Shown: positions 32,478 to 41,336, counted from the stretch's first letter. The stretch: 54,712 nt of DNA from an uncultured Bacteroidales bacterium (GCA_900318835.1 ONLW01000017.1:1-54712), one strand, 5' to 3'. The notes: generated from the sequence alone by a model not told the origin. Numbers and translations are program-made.

Positions 32478-33011
32478 TTATTCTTTGATAAAACCAGCAA
32501 TCGGTTGTAGTGTATTGAAATCCACGAAGTCCACCTGCTTGCCATAGGTCTCGAGCATAGCCTTTGTTTCGGCGTTTTGCTGTTCTTCGGGCAGTTTTGC
32601 AACTTTCTTGACGAGCAGGGACATCATCAGACGGTATTTGAGGTTAAGTTTTGTGTAGTCGATGGCACCGCGGAGATGGAAGAGCCGACTTTCATTATAG
32701 AAGTGTTCCGGAATCTGGCTCTTAATGGACTGCCTGACATGGGTGACATTGGCGGAGTTAGTGGGGTCGGCCAAGCCGACAGTAATCACCATAAGCTCCT
32801 GCTGTGGAGACATCTTCGCGGCGGTCTGTTTTAGTCCCGTGACGCCACCAGCGTAAAGGCTACCAAGATAGACAATTCTGTCGTAATCGCCCAGGTTTTT
32901 TACCTCTTTGTATTCGACGGCCTCGAGGCCCGTCATCTCCGTCAGCCGCTCGGCATAGCGCCTCGCCGAGCCGTACCGGCTACCGTATAAAATGATTTGC
33001 TTTTTCACCAT
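32478..33011 (-). CDS. Flavodoxin-domain protein (HemG-like)
   Basis: This FMN-binding electron carrier or oxidoreductase has about 177 residues. The P-loop-like FMN phosphate site is LYGSRYGSARRYAERL (about residues 7-22). YDRIVYLGSLYAGGVTGLKQTA provides the second flavin loop. The family includes menaquinone-dependent protoporphyrinogen IX dehydrogenase (HemG) and uncharacterised flavodoxins. RLFHLRGAIDYTKLNLKYRLMM is a HemG-like C-terminal element, but haem synthesis is not otherwise indicated here. I use ATG 33011 (MVKKQIILYGS) because the extension to 33062 would overlap the CDF gene. It is 19 bp after the CDF gene and 10 bp before the rhodanese-MBL gene. Confidence 0.85.
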   Translation of the reverse strand: MVKKQIILYGSRYGSARRYAERLTEMTGLEAVEYKEVKNLGDYDRIVYLGSLYAGGVTGLKQTAAKMSPQQELMVITVGLADPTNSANVTHVRQSIKSQIPEHFYNESRLFHLRGAIDYTKLNLKYRLMMSLLVKKVAKLPEEQQNAETKAMLETYGKQVDFVDFNTLQPIAGFIKE

Positions 33012-33030
33012 ATTATGTTTCTCTGTCAAT

Positions 33031-34140
33031 TCACTCACTATAGTTGTGGTCAACCACAACAATCACCTGCATGTCGGGTACCAAAGGCTGCAACTCGGCA
33101 GTTAGCGTTCGAACGAGGGCAGCGTCATCGTGGACGCTGATGTCGGGCACTACGTCAACGGAGAGCATCCTATCCTTCTCGGAGTAGTAAAGGCCATGGA
33201 CCTGCACTATCTCCCTGTGTTCCGCTAAACGATGCACAACGGCACTCTGTAACTCGGCAACGGGTCCCTTACCGATGGCATTAGCGTAGATACCTACTGT
33301 CATAATGATGCCATAACGCTCGTACATAAGGACGGAGATGCGCCGTGTGAGGCCATGGATGTCGTGGGCGCTCATGGTGTCGTCGACGCCAATATGCAGC
33401 GAGCCAATCATCACGTCGGGTCCATAGTTGTGAAGGATGAGGTCGAAGACTCCATGTACCCCCTCCTGTTCGGCCACATCGTGCTTGATCTGGCGCACCA
33501 GCTCTGGAGAGACATTCATGCCCAGCAACTGGTTGATGGGGGATGCCAACATTTCGAAGCCTGCCTTGACGATGAACAGCGAGATGAGGGCACCAAGGTA
33601 ACCGTCGATGGAGATGTTCCACAGCAGCATGATACCCGCTGAGACGAGTGTAGCCAGGGTGATGAGGGCATCGAAGAGGGCGTCGGAACCCGATGCCACG
33701 AGGGCGTCGCTTTCCAGTTGCTCACCTTTGTGCTTCACATAACGTCCCAGCAGCAGTTTAACGACGATGGCCACAATGATGACCACCAATGTGACACTTG
33801 TATAGCTGGGTGTAGTGGGTTCAAAGATCTTTTTCACCGACTCGATCAAGGAGGTGACACCGGTGGCCAACACAATGAGGGAGATGACGATGGCGCTGAA
33901 ATACTCTACACGGCCGAAGCCGAAGGGGTGCTGGCGGTCAGCAGGGCGCTGCGAGAGTTTAGTACCCACGATAGTGATAACGCTCGAGAGGGCATCGCTG
34001 AGGTTGTTGACAGCATCCATCACAATTGCCACACTACCGGCAACCAGGCCCACCACGGCCTTGAATCCTGCCAGTAGCACATTGGTGCCGATGCCTATCC
34101 AACTAGTCCTAATAATCTGTGAATTTCGTTCTTGTTTCAT
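33031..34140 (-). CDS. Cation diffusion facilitator with extended C-terminus
   Basis: This inner-membrane divalent-cation exporter has about 369 residues. Helix II carries AIVMDAVNNLSDALSSVITI and helix V SDALVASGSDALFDALITLA, with Asp in place of some His ligands (DxxxD type), typical of Mn/Fe-type CDFs rather than Zn transporters. The sequence RPADRQHPFGFGRVEYFSA is a conserved loop. After the normal cytoplasmic domain there is an extra stretch of about 70 residues, including YYSEKDRMLSVDVVPDISVHDDAALVRTLTAEL. I choose ATG 34140, 1 bp after the serine hydrolase stop; 34167 is also possible. It is in the cupin-to-dus operon. Confidence 0.88.
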   Translation of the reverse strand: MKQERNSQIIRTSWIGIGTNVLLAGFKAVVGLVAGSVAIVMDAVNNLSDALSSVITIVGTKLSQRPADRQHPFGFGRVEYFSAIVISLIVLATGVTSLIESVKKIFEPTTPSYTSVTLVVIIVAIVVKLLLGRYVKHKGEQLESDALVASGSDALFDALITLATLVSAGIMLLWNISIDGYLGALISLFIVKAGFEMLASPINQLLGMNVSPELVRQIKHDVAEQEGVHGVFDLILHNYGPDVMIGSLHIGVDDTMSAHDIHGLTRRISVLMYERYGIIMTVGIYANAIGKGPVAELQSAVVHRLAEHREIVQVHGLYYSEKDRMLSVDVVPDISVHDDAALVRTLTAELQPLVPDMQVIVVVDHNYSE

Positions 34141-34141
34141 A

Positions 34142-35323
34142 TCATTGCTTTTTCTTCGGCCAAACATCGCTCATCTGCTCAAACAGAACAGGAATACGTG
34201 TGTAGCCATGGTTGTGCAGTCCAATTCTCACCATGACAAGGTTCTTGTAGGGGTTGACGTAAAGCACCTGCTCATAGATGCCGAGGGCGTAATAGCCCGA
34301 ATACTCGGGCCGGATGTAACCATCATAGTTGATGTTGTACCAGTTGAAATGATAGCCGTGATCACTGGTGTCGCAGTCAACGGTTTGGCGTATCCATTCT
34401 TCGCTCACGATGCGGCAGCCATTCCACATTCCATTATTAAGATAGAGGCAGCCAATCTTGGCGAGGTCGTGGATAGTGGTCGAGATGCCGCCGAAAGTGT
34501 GGGCGTTGTCGTGCTTGCGGCTGTCGATGTTGACAACGGCGGGATGTTCCATGCCGAGCGGCTTCCATACCCGCTCGCTGAGGTAGTCGGCGAAGCGCTT
34601 GCCAGAGGCACGCTCAATGACCACCCCGAGAATAGCCGACGTCATGCTCTCGTAGCGGAACTGGGTCCCTGGCTCACAACGGAACTTCAGCCCCTGAATC
34701 TGCTTCTGGATGTTATGCCCGTAGTTCAGCTTGGCCATTGCGCTAAGGTTCTTCAATCCCTCCCAGTTGACATCGTAGGTGTCGTCAAAGTCGAGTCCGC
34801 TACGCATGTCGAGAAGGTGGCGGATGGTAAGTTTCTTCCACATCGGGTCTTTCCTTTTCAGCTCGGGCAAATAGTCGGTGACGGGGTCGTCGATGCTGCG
34901 GATGTAGCCGTCGTCAACTGCGATGCCGCACATGAGCGAGGTGATGGACTTGGAAACGGAGAAGATGGTGGCCATGCGGTCGGCCGAGAAGTTGCCCCAG
35001 TAGCGCTCGTAAACGATGCTGTCGTCATGTATGACAAGCAGTCCCTGCGTGGTGCTTTCCTTGGTGAACGCCTCCAGAAAGGTCATGTATTCGCAGGGAT
35101 GCGCCGCGTTGGCGAAATGCGTGGTGTCGATCCAGTAGGCTCTCTTCCCAATGGGGAATTGGAAAGTGTACTCGCCATTTGCAATGGTGTCGACCTCGCG
35201 CTGCTCGAAACTGAAGATATTGGGGCCATTCTTACCGTCGGTCTTCAAGCCTCTGACAATGGAGCACGACGGCATTGCCAAATCGCAGATGGCGAGTAGT
35301 GCGACAAATATGGTTCTTTTCAT
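34142..35323 (-). CDS. Serine hydrolase, beta-lactamase/class C-like
   Basis: This is an exported serine hydrolase of the penicillin-binding-protein-like family (393 residues). The N-terminus MKRTIFVALLAICDLAMPSCS is a signal, with a possible lipobox ending PSC. The catalytic motif SVSK (Ser near 127) matches SxxK, and the YES motif of QFRYESMTSAILG corresponds to YxN/YxS. The third motif is HxG-like near IGLHNHG. Members include esterases, D-amino-acid peptidases and class C beta-lactamases; the 6-aminohexanoate-dimer-hydrolase subgroup is closest by eye. Antibiotic hydrolysis is not implied. The cupin gene precedes it by 9 bp. Confidence 0.9.
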   Translation of the reverse strand: MKRTIFVALLAICDLAMPSCSIVRGLKTDGKNGPNIFSFEQREVDTIANGEYTFQFPIGKRAYWIDTTHFANAAHPCEYMTFLEAFTKESTTQGLLVIHDDSIVYERYWGNFSADRMATIFSVSKSITSLMCGIAVDDGYIRSIDDPVTDYLPELKRKDPMWKKLTIRHLLDMRSGLDFDDTYDVNWEGLKNLSAMAKLNYGHNIQKQIQGLKFRCEPGTQFRYESMTSAILGVVIERASGKRFADYLSERVWKPLGMEHPAVVNIDSRKHDNAHTFGGISTTIHDLAKIGCLYLNNGMWNGCRIVSEEWIRQTVDCDTSDHGYHFNWYNINYDGYIRPEYSGYYALGIYEQVLYVNPYKNLVMVRIGLHNHGYTRIPVLFEQMSDVWPKKKQ

Positions 35324-35332
35324 CTTGGGATG

Positions 35333-35926
35333 TTATTTTATCGGTATCTCGGAATGCGGCACGGAGAGCGGCAGGCCTTTCTGCGAGAGGTAGAACATAT
35401 AGAGGACGACAGGCTTCTCGCCGCGGTTCTCGCCGTGGTGGACAGTGCCGACCATCTCGACGATGGCCTCGCCCTCATGGACGACCTTCTCGGTGCCATC
35501 CACAGCCACGATGGTCAACTCGCCCTGCACCAGCACGCCGTGATTCATCGCGTCGTGGTGGTGCCAGTCGAGCTTACTCCCCTGCGGAATGACATATTTC
35601 ACCGCCACCAGCTCGGGCCGTCCCTGCGGGTAGTCGGGCAGCGCGGCGCCGTCCCAGCTTTGCGAGGTACGGAAAAGCTCCGTCGTCTCCACCTGCTTTA
35701 GCATCTCGCAGATGGGGTCTTCGCGGAGAATCTTTGGGGCGGACTTGCCGGCAAGCACCAGCACCTTTTTGCCATTACGGTAGATATGCAGCTGGCGCGA
35801 GCGCACTACGGCGGTCAGCTCGGGGTCGTCCTGCAGGGCAAGCCATATCCGGTGGTACTCGCCATTCTCATCGAACAACTTCCGCTGTAGATAGGAGCAC
35901 ATATTGGTTGTATCGATAGTCTTCAT
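35333..35926 (-). CDS. Cupin-domain protein
   Basis: This is a cytoplasmic protein of about 197 residues. The C-terminal half is a cupin barrel: WHHHDAMNHGVLVQGELTIVAVDGTEKVVHEGEAIVEMVGTVHHGENRGEKPVVLYMFY. His residues in WHHHDAMNHG and HHGENRG would bind a metal. The N-terminal half (about 1-80) is a helical region with a small beta segment (RQLHIYRNGKKVLVLAG). The function is unknown; such cupins may be sensors, isomerases or dioxygenases. I use ATG 35926 (MKTIDTT). It is the first gene of the operon. Minus-strand TATCTTTG at 35957-35950 is the likely -7 element, with a weak -33. Confidence 0.84.
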   Translation of the reverse strand: MKTIDTTNMCSYLQRKLFDENGEYHRIWLALQDDPELTAVVRSRQLHIYRNGKKVLVLAGKSAPKILREDPICEMLKQVETTELFRTSQSWDGAALPDYPQGRPELVAVKYVIPQGSKLDWHHHDAMNHGVLVQGELTIVAVDGTEKVVHEGEAIVEMVGTVHHGENRGEKPVVLYMFYLSQKGLPLSVPHSEIPIK

Positions 35927-35949
35927 CTTGTGTGTCATTTTTCAAAGTG

Positions 35950-36016
35950 CAAAGATACGAAGAAAATCCAAACTTGGAAAAAAAATTGCCCATGTCAAGG
36001 AAAACATGTATTTTTG
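35950..36016. promoter_or_regulatory. Divergent promoters of the cupin operon and lipoprotein gene
   Basis: Minus-strand -7 TATCTTTG lies at 35957-35950; its -33 is weak. Plus-strand ATTG (35985-35988), 20 bp and TATTTTTG (36009-36016) precede the lipoprotein start by 26 bp. Confidence 0.65.
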
Positions 36017-36042
36017 CACCATCATTCAAAAAAAACAACAAG

Positions 36043-36648
36043 ATGAAGAACAATATCACTTTTATTGCTTTTGCAGCATTAATGGCATTGTTTGGATGTG
36101 GACAGAACCGGGACGAGGCAAAGCATTCCGCGTTCGACTGGGATAATAACGACAAAATTGAATACACCATCGACTACAAAGTTCGTTTTTCTGCCGACCA
36201 CGATAGCACCATGCTACTAACAGCAGAAAGCAATTATGGCACCATAAATGTCGTCAGTGTAGAATCAGAAAACCTAATAGGCACTGATGGAAAACTGGTA
36301 AAGAACACCTTTATTATACTTGAAGACTCTATTCCCATGAGCAAAAGCATTATCTTGCAACGTGGAGGCCTGTCATATTCAGGTGAAAACCTTGGGTATA
36401 TTCATAATCAAGTCGTCGGAAGCGACGATATGGTTGAGATAAGAACACTGGACAGCGACAATTACACGATGTATTCCATCCGCGACAACATGTTCTTCGG
36501 CCCGAACGACGAGCAGGGTTTCACTATCGGCGAAGGCCAGCGATTCTCCGTTGTCCTACCCGTCATGACAAAACAGCAATATCCCAAAGAAGAAGAAATC
36601 CACACAATCAAGATCGATTTCGATATAATAAGTGGCAAAACAGAATAA
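36043..36648 (+). CDS. Small lipoprotein of unknown function
   Basis: I do not recognise the family. The 201 residues start MKNNITFIAFAALMALFGCGQNRDE, a lipoprotein signal with lipobox LFGC. The mature protein is acidic with alternating hydrophobic residues, suggesting beta structure: EYTIDYKVRFSADHDSTMLLTAESNYGTINVVSVE and FTIGEGQRFSVVLPVMTKQQYPKEEEIHTIKIDFD. I start at ATG 36043, since the open frame upstream crosses the promoter. Its base composition is more AT-rich than that of its neighbours, which may point to recent acquisition or simply low expression. A strong terminator follows. Confidence 0.75.
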   Translation: MKNNITFIAFAALMALFGCGQNRDEAKHSAFDWDNNDKIEYTIDYKVRFSADHDSTMLLTAESNYGTINVVSVESENLIGTDGKLVKNTFIILEDSIPMSKSIILQRGGLSYSGENLGYIHNQVVGSDDMVEIRTLDSDNYTMYSIRDNMFFGPNDEQGFTIGEGQRFSVVLPVMTKQQYPKEEEIHTIKIDFDIISGKTE

Positions 36649-36672
36649 CCCAACAGAACACCTACCAATAAA

Positions 36673-36699
36673 TAAAGGGCGCCCGATGGGCGCCCTTTA
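36673..36699. terminator. Bidirectional terminator
   Basis: AAAGGGCGCC (36674-36683) pairs with GGCGCCCTTT (36689-36698) around CGATG, an 11-bp stem including the flanking T-A pair. It separates the lipoprotein gene from the convergent hydrogenase operon. Confidence 0.8.
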
Positions 36700-36720
36700 C
36701 TGTTGACAATCCTTGTGGGA

Positions 36721-37197
36721 TTATTTGTACTCGGCGATAATGCCGGGGACCATGTCGGGGGTGAGGCGGCCGTAGACCTTGTCGCCAATCATGGCGACGG
36801 GGGCGAGACCGCAGGCACCGACGCAACGGAGGGTGTTGAGGGAGAATTTGCCGTCGGGGGTGCACTTGCCGACCGGGATGTTCAGGTTGCGCTGGAAGGC
36901 ATCCAGGACTTTCTCGGCGCCACGGACGTAGCAGGCGGTACCGAGGCAGATGTCGATGGGGTGCTCGCCCTTGGGCTCCATGGTGAAGAAGCTGTAGAAG
37001 GAGACGATGCCATAGACCTTAGCCACGGGGATGTTCAACTCGTGGGCGACGACTTCCTGAACCTCGGCGGGGAGGTAGCCGAAACGGCCCTGCACCTGGT
37101 GGAGGACGTTGATGACCTCACCGGCACGGTTACCAAAGCTCTTGCAGATGTCTTTGATAACGTTGATCTTTTCTTCGGAAATTTTTATATTTGCCAT
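36721..37197 (-). CDS. hydC: NADH-linked [FeFe] hydrogenase subunit HydC (NuoE-like)
   Basis: This thioredoxin-like [2Fe-2S] subunit of 158 residues relays electrons between the flavin subunit and the hydrogenase core. The N-terminal helices (VIKDICKSFGNRAGEVINVLHQVQGRFGYLPAEVQEVVA) and the cluster motif ICLGTACYVRGAEKV...TLRCVGACGLAPVAMIG match NuoE. Four Cys are present: two in CLGTAC and two in CVGAC. In bifurcating hydrogenases HydA-HydB-HydC act together. It is the last of four cotranscribed genes, 18 bp after hydA. A strong terminator lies downstream. Confidence 0.93.
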   Translation of the reverse strand: MANIKISEEKINVIKDICKSFGNRAGEVINVLHQVQGRFGYLPAEVQEVVAHELNIPVAKVYGIVSFYSFFTMEPKGEHPIDICLGTACYVRGAEKVLDAFQRNLNIPVGKCTPDGKFSLNTLRCVGACGLAPVAMIGDKVYGRLTPDMVPGIIAEYK

Positions 37198-37215
37198 TGT
37201 AATTTCTTTTTAAGG

Positions 37216-39009
37216 TTATTTTGTGATCTCGACTTTGTCGCTCTTGTCGAAGTAGTGGGTGTGGAGCTGCTCGTGGCTGAGGTGGCCGCAGGGTTCACCG
37301 TAGTACTCCTTGTAGATGGCGATGATGTCGGGGTTCTCGTGGCTCTTGCGGATGGGCTTGCCAGCGTCCTCGCGGTAGGTGGCTTCCATGCGCTTCTGGA
37401 TGATGTTGCTGTTGCCGTGGTGGTAGGGCTGACCGGCGCCGCCGATGCAGCCACCCGGGCAGGCCATCACCTCGATGAAGTGGTAACCGTTGGGGTTGCC
37501 GTTGCGAACCTCTTCCATGAGCTTGCGGGCATTGCTGAGACCGTAGCAGATGGCGACCTTGACGGGCAGGCCGTTGAAGTCGACAGTGGCGGTACGGACG
37601 CTGTCGCCGTAGATGCCGCGGACGGCCTCGAGGTCGATCTTGGGCAGCGGTTTGCCACAGTAGATCTCGTAGGCGGTACGCACGGCGGCCTCCATAACAC
37701 CGCCAGTGGCGCCGAAGATGACGGCAGCACCGGTGGACTGACCGAGAGGACTGTCGAAGTCTTCCTCGGGCATGCTGTTGAGGTCAATGTTGTTCTGCTT
37801 GAGCATGTGGGCGAGCTCACGGGTGGTGAGGCTGAAGTTGACATCCTGGTCGCTGCCGTTGCCGAGCTCGGGACGAGCGCACTCGCTCTTCTTGGCCAAG
37901 CAGGGCATGATGGAGACGACGACGAGGTCTTCGCGTTTCACGCCGATCTTCGGGGCGAAGTAGTTCTTGGCGACAGCGCCGAACATACCCTGAGGCGACT
38001 TGGCGGTCGAGGGGTAGTCGAGCAGGTCGGGGAAGTTCTTCTCGTAGAAGGTGACCCAAGCGGGGCAGCAGCTGGTGAAGAGAGGCAGCTTGACGTTCTT
38101 GTCGCCAGCGAGGAACTGCTTCACGCGGCCGAGGAGCTCGGTGCCTTCCTCCATGATGGTGAGGTCGGCGCTCCAGTCGGTATCGAAGACATAGTCGAAG
38201 CCGAGGCGGCGGAGGGCAGCGGCCATCTTGCCGGTGACGATGGTGCCGGGTTCCATGCCGAACTCTTCGCCGAGGGCGACGCGGACGGCGGGAGCAGTCT
38301 GGACGACAACCTTCTTGGTCGGGTCGGCAAGGGCGCGACGGACGTCATTGATGTTGTCGACGAGGGTGAGGGCACCCACGGGGCAGACCTGGACGCACTG
38401 ACCGCAGTTGACGCAGGAGCTGTCGCCGAGTTTCTGCTCGAAGGCGGGAGCCACCACCGAGGGGAAGCCGCGGTTGACGCCGCTGAGGGCGCCGACGCTC
38501 TGGAACTTGGTGCACATGGTCTCGCAGCGGCGGCAGTAGACGCACTTGTCCATGTCGCGGTAGACGCTGAGGGTGGTGTCTTGCTCATAGTGGCTCTGTT
38601 CGCCTTTGAAGGGGATCTCGCGGATGCCCATCTTGGCGGCGAGGGCCTGGAGTTCGCAGTCGCCGCTCTTCTCGCACTGGAGGCAGTCGTTCGGGTGGTC
38701 GCTGAGGATCAGTTCGAGGACGGTCTTGCGGGCGTTGAGGGCGCGGGGCGAAGCGGTGAGGACCTCCATACCTTCGACACAGTCGGTGGCGCAGGCGGGG
38801 GCCAGATTGCGGCGGGGCTTGCCGTTGAAGTCCTTGGTGACCTCAACCATGCAGACGCGGCATCCGCCGGGTTTGTTTTCAAATTTCATTCCGTCGAGCT
38901 CGAAGTAGCAGAGCGTCGGGATATCGATACCGGCCATGCGGGCAGCTTTCAGGATAGTGGTGCCTTCGGGGACCTGGATCGCTTTGTTATCTATAGTGAC
39001 ATTAATCAT
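37216..39009 (-). CDS. hydA: [FeFe] hydrogenase catalytic subunit HydA
   Basis: This enzyme makes or consumes H2. It has 597 residues with the modular layout of group A3. An N-terminal [2Fe-2S] ferredoxin has Cys34, Cys50 and Cys53. A His-Cys cluster follows (His105, Cys109, Cys112, Cys118). Two [4Fe-4S] sites are at Cys156/159/162/166 and Cys199/202/205/209. The H-cluster ligands are FTSCCPAW (Cys314, the proton-relay Cys, and Cys315), MPCLAKK (Cys370), and MACPGGC (Cys517, Cys521), followed by GGAGQP. The C-terminal small-subunit region ends YYGEPCGHLSHEQLHTHYF. All catalytic residues are present. It is 20 bp after hydB. No maturases (HydE/F/G) are in this window. Confidence 0.97.
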   Translation of the reverse strand: MINVTIDNKAIQVPEGTTILKAARMAGIDIPTLCYFELDGMKFENKPGGCRVCMVEVTKDFNGKPRRNLAPACATDCVEGMEVLTASPRALNARKTVLELILSDHPNDCLQCEKSGDCELQALAAKMGIREIPFKGEQSHYEQDTTLSVYRDMDKCVYCRRCETMCTKFQSVGALSGVNRGFPSVVAPAFEQKLGDSSCVNCGQCVQVCPVGALTLVDNINDVRRALADPTKKVVVQTAPAVRVALGEEFGMEPGTIVTGKMAAALRRLGFDYVFDTDWSADLTIMEEGTELLGRVKQFLAGDKNVKLPLFTSCCPAWVTFYEKNFPDLLDYPSTAKSPQGMFGAVAKNYFAPKIGVKREDLVVVSIMPCLAKKSECARPELGNGSDQDVNFSLTTRELAHMLKQNNIDLNSMPEEDFDSPLGQSTGAAVIFGATGGVMEAAVRTAYEIYCGKPLPKIDLEAVRGIYGDSVRTATVDFNGLPVKVAICYGLSNARKLMEEVRNGNPNGYHFIEVMACPGGCIGGAGQPYHHGNSNIIQKRMEATYREDAGKPIRKSHENPDIIAIYKEYYGEPCGHLSHEQLHTHYFDKSDKVEITK

Positions 39010-39029
39010 TTCTAATATTCTTTTAAAGA

Positions 39030-40844
39030 TTATTTAATCGAGATGGCACCAAACTTACAGTTCTGGTAGCAGGCACCGCACTTGACGCACTTGGACTGTT
39101 CGATCACCATGGAAGCCAGCTTGTGGCCCGGGGCGATGTAGTCGGTGCGTGTGATGGTCTCGGCGGGGCAGTTCTTGGCGCACTTGCCGCAACCGATGCA
39201 CTTCTCGGGGTCGATGACATACTGCATGAGTTTCTTGCAGACGCCAGCGCGGCACTTCTTGTCGACGACGTGCTCGACGTACTCGTCCCAGAAGTTATCG
39301 AGGGTGCTGAGCACGGGGTTCGGCGAGGTCTGGCCGAGGCCGCAGAGGGCGCTGTCCTTGATGACGGCGGCCAGGTTGCGGAGGGCGTAGAGGTCGTCCA
39401 TGGTACCGCGGCCGTCGGTGATCTTCTCGAGGAGCTCGCAGAGGCGCTTGTTACCGATGCGGCAGGGGCTGCACTTACCGCAGCTCTCTTCGCAGGTGAA
39501 CTCAAGATAGAACTTGGCGATAGCAGGCATGCAAGAGGTTTCGTCCATGACGACCATACCGCCGGAGCCCATCATCGAGCCAGCAGCCACGAGGCTGTCG
39601 TAGTCGATCTCGGTGTCGAGGTGCTTGGCAGTGAGGCAGCCGCCGGAAGGACCGCCGGTCTGAACGGCCTTGAACTCGCGGCCGTCCTTGATGCCACCAC
39701 CAATCTCGTAGATAATCTCACGCAGGGTGATGCCCATGGGAACCTCGATCAGACCCACATTGTTGATCTGACCGGCGAGGGCGAACACCTTGGTTCCGGG
39801 CGACTTCTCGGTACCGATGGTGCGGAACCAGTCGGCGCCCTTGGTGATGATGACGGGGATGTTGGCGAAGGTCTCAACGTTGTTGACATTCGAGGGCTTG
39901 TCCATATAGCCGCGGACAGCGGGGAACGGGGGCTTCAGGGTGGGCTCGCCGCGCTGGCCTTCCATGGAGTGGATCAGAGCGGTCTCCTCGCCGCAGACGA
40001 AAGCGCCGGCGCCGTAGCGGAGCTCGATATCGAAGTTGAAGCCGCTGCCGAGGATGTCCTCACCGAGGAGGCCGTACTCGCGAGCCTGCTCGATGGCGAT
40101 TTTCAGACGGTCGATGGCCAGAGGATACTCGGCACGGATGTAGACGAGACCCTTGGTGGCGCCGATGGCGTAGCCACCGATGGCCATAGCCTCGACGATG
40201 CTGTTGGGGTCACCCTCGAGGATGGAACGATCCATGAAGGCGCCGGGGTCACCCTCGTCGGCGTTGCAGATGATGTACTTCTGGTCGGCCTGGTTCTTGG
40301 CGCAGAGACCCCACTTGACACCGGTGGGGAAGCCGGCGCCGCCACGGCCGCGGAGGCCGGACTTGGTCACCTCGTCGATAACCTGCTGCGGGGTCATCTC
40401 GGTCAAGCACTTGGCCAGAGCCTCGTAACCGCCACGGGAGATGCTCTCCTCGATGTTCTCGGGATCCACAAAGCCGCAGTTGCGGAGGGCGATACGGATC
40501 TGCTTGCGATAGAAGTCCATGTGCTTGGAGTCGGCGACATGCTCCTTGTTTTCGGGGTTGGTGTAGAGCAACTCGGGGACCTTACGACCCTTGATGATGT
40601 GCTCGTTGACGATACGCTCCACATCCTCGGGCTTCACGTTGGTGTAGAAGGTGTTGTCGGGCATGATCTTCACGATGGGGCCCTTCTCGCAGAAGCCGAA
40701 GCAGCCGGTCTTGATGACCTGTACGTCGTCCTTCAGACCCTTCTCTTCGAGGATCTTGTGGAAATTGTCGATGATCTGGAGGCTGTTGCTGGATTTGCAT
40801 CCGGTACCGCCGCAGATCAGAATATGCATTTTGTATTTTGCCAT
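39030..40844 (-). CDS. hydB: NADH-linked hydrogenase flavin subunit HydB (NuoF-like)
   Basis: This is the FMN and NAD(P)H-binding subunit, 604 residues. An N-terminal thioredoxin-like [2Fe-2S] domain has CGGTGC and TGCFGFCEKGP. The NuoF core carries GLRGRGGAGFPTGVKWGL (FMN/NADH site), ICNADEGDPGAFMDR, and the cluster motif ESCGKCSPCRIG. The C-terminus adds two [4Fe-4S] ferredoxin motifs, CIGCGKCAKNC and CVKCGACYQNC. This fusion is typical of HydB in electron-bifurcating or NADH-dependent [FeFe] hydrogenases, so the complex probably couples NADH and ferredoxin oxidation to H2 formation. It is 12 bp after the small ferredoxin gene. Bifurcation itself cannot be read from sequence. Confidence 0.95.
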   Translation of the reverse strand: MAKYKMHILICGGTGCKSSNSLQIIDNFHKILEEKGLKDDVQVIKTGCFGFCEKGPIVKIMPDNTFYTNVKPEDVERIVNEHIIKGRKVPELLYTNPENKEHVADSKHMDFYRKQIRIALRNCGFVDPENIEESISRGGYEALAKCLTEMTPQQVIDEVTKSGLRGRGGAGFPTGVKWGLCAKNQADQKYIICNADEGDPGAFMDRSILEGDPNSIVEAMAIGGYAIGATKGLVYIRAEYPLAIDRLKIAIEQAREYGLLGEDILGSGFNFDIELRYGAGAFVCGEETALIHSMEGQRGEPTLKPPFPAVRGYMDKPSNVNNVETFANIPVIITKGADWFRTIGTEKSPGTKVFALAGQINNVGLIEVPMGITLREIIYEIGGGIKDGREFKAVQTGGPSGGCLTAKHLDTEIDYDSLVAAGSMMGSGGMVVMDETSCMPAIAKFYLEFTCEESCGKCSPCRIGNKRLCELLEKITDGRGTMDDLYALRNLAAVIKDSALCGLGQTSPNPVLSTLDNFWDEYVEHVVDKKCRAGVCKKLMQYVIDPEKCIGCGKCAKNCPAETITRTDYIAPGHKLASMVIEQSKCVKCGACYQNCKFGAISIK

Positions 40845-40856
40845 GATTTAAAAGTC

Positions 40857-41252
40857 TTATTTGTCAATGGTTTCGTAGTTCACGGGGATGATGCCCTCGA
40901 CGAGTTCGCCGTTCTGGACGTACTTGATGAGGATTTCATCAGCGCGGTTGTTGTCGACGTGGCCGAAGACGATGGGGTCTTTGCCGGGGACGCGCACCTC
41001 AAGGGTGGGCTCGGCGTGGCAGTAGCCCATGCAACCCGTCTGGGTGAACACGGCCTGGATGCCCAGTTCGTCGGCCTTTGCCATCATGTGTTCCATAACC
41101 TGTTTGGCACCGGCGGCGATACCGCAAGTAGCCATAGCGACCTTGATCTGTACCAGACTCTCGGGATTCTCAGCCTTCTCACGGATGTCGAGATTCGACT
41201 GGAGCTTCTCGCGCATGGCTTTCAGGTCAGCCAAAGATTTAACTTTTGTCAT
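40857..41252 (-). CDS. Thioredoxin-like [2Fe-2S] ferredoxin of the hydrogenase operon
   Basis: A 131-residue [2Fe-2S] protein with the fold of NuoE/HydB N-terminal domains. The motif ATCGIAAGAKQV (about residue 43) and TGCMGYCHAEPTLEV supply the cluster cysteines. A helical N-terminus (LADLKAMREKLQSNLDIREKA) precedes it. Homologues sit beside hydA/hydB in many anaerobes and are sometimes called HydD or NuoE-like; it may be a fourth subunit or an electron shuttle. It is the first gene of the operon. Minus-strand TATATTTG at 41344-41337 is the best -7 candidate, giving a leader of about 80 nt. Confidence 0.88.
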   Translation of the reverse strand: MTKVKSLADLKAMREKLQSNLDIREKAENPESLVQIKVAMATCGIAAGAKQVMEHMMAKADELGIQAVFTQTGCMGYCHAEPTLEVRVPGKDPIVFGHVDNNRADEILIKYVQNGELVEGIIPVNYETIDK

Positions 41253-41336
41253 AGATGTGACTTTTTAGGATTAATATTATATTTATTTAACTAATTATCA
41301 AATACATACACAAGTACCCACTTGCGTATGACGGGA

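Noticed and set aside
33815-35299. 494-codon plus-strand frame opposite the CDF and serine hydrolase genes
   Set aside because: Shadow of two well-supported minus-strand genes; no motifs.
34142-35323. Antibiotic-resistance beta-lactamase
   Set aside because: SxxK and YxS motifs are shared by many esterases and peptidases of this fold. Overall features do not single out a beta-lactamase.
36043-36648. Earlier start at 35932 for the lipoprotein
   Set aside because: The extension spans the promoter and would hide the lipoprotein signal.
36703-41294. Very long open frames opposite hydA and hydB (770 and 723 codons)
   Set aside because: They mirror real genes with all family motifs on the minus strand. 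High GC in third codon positions removes antisense stops. Their products are Ala/Val/Asp/Gly-rich without domains.
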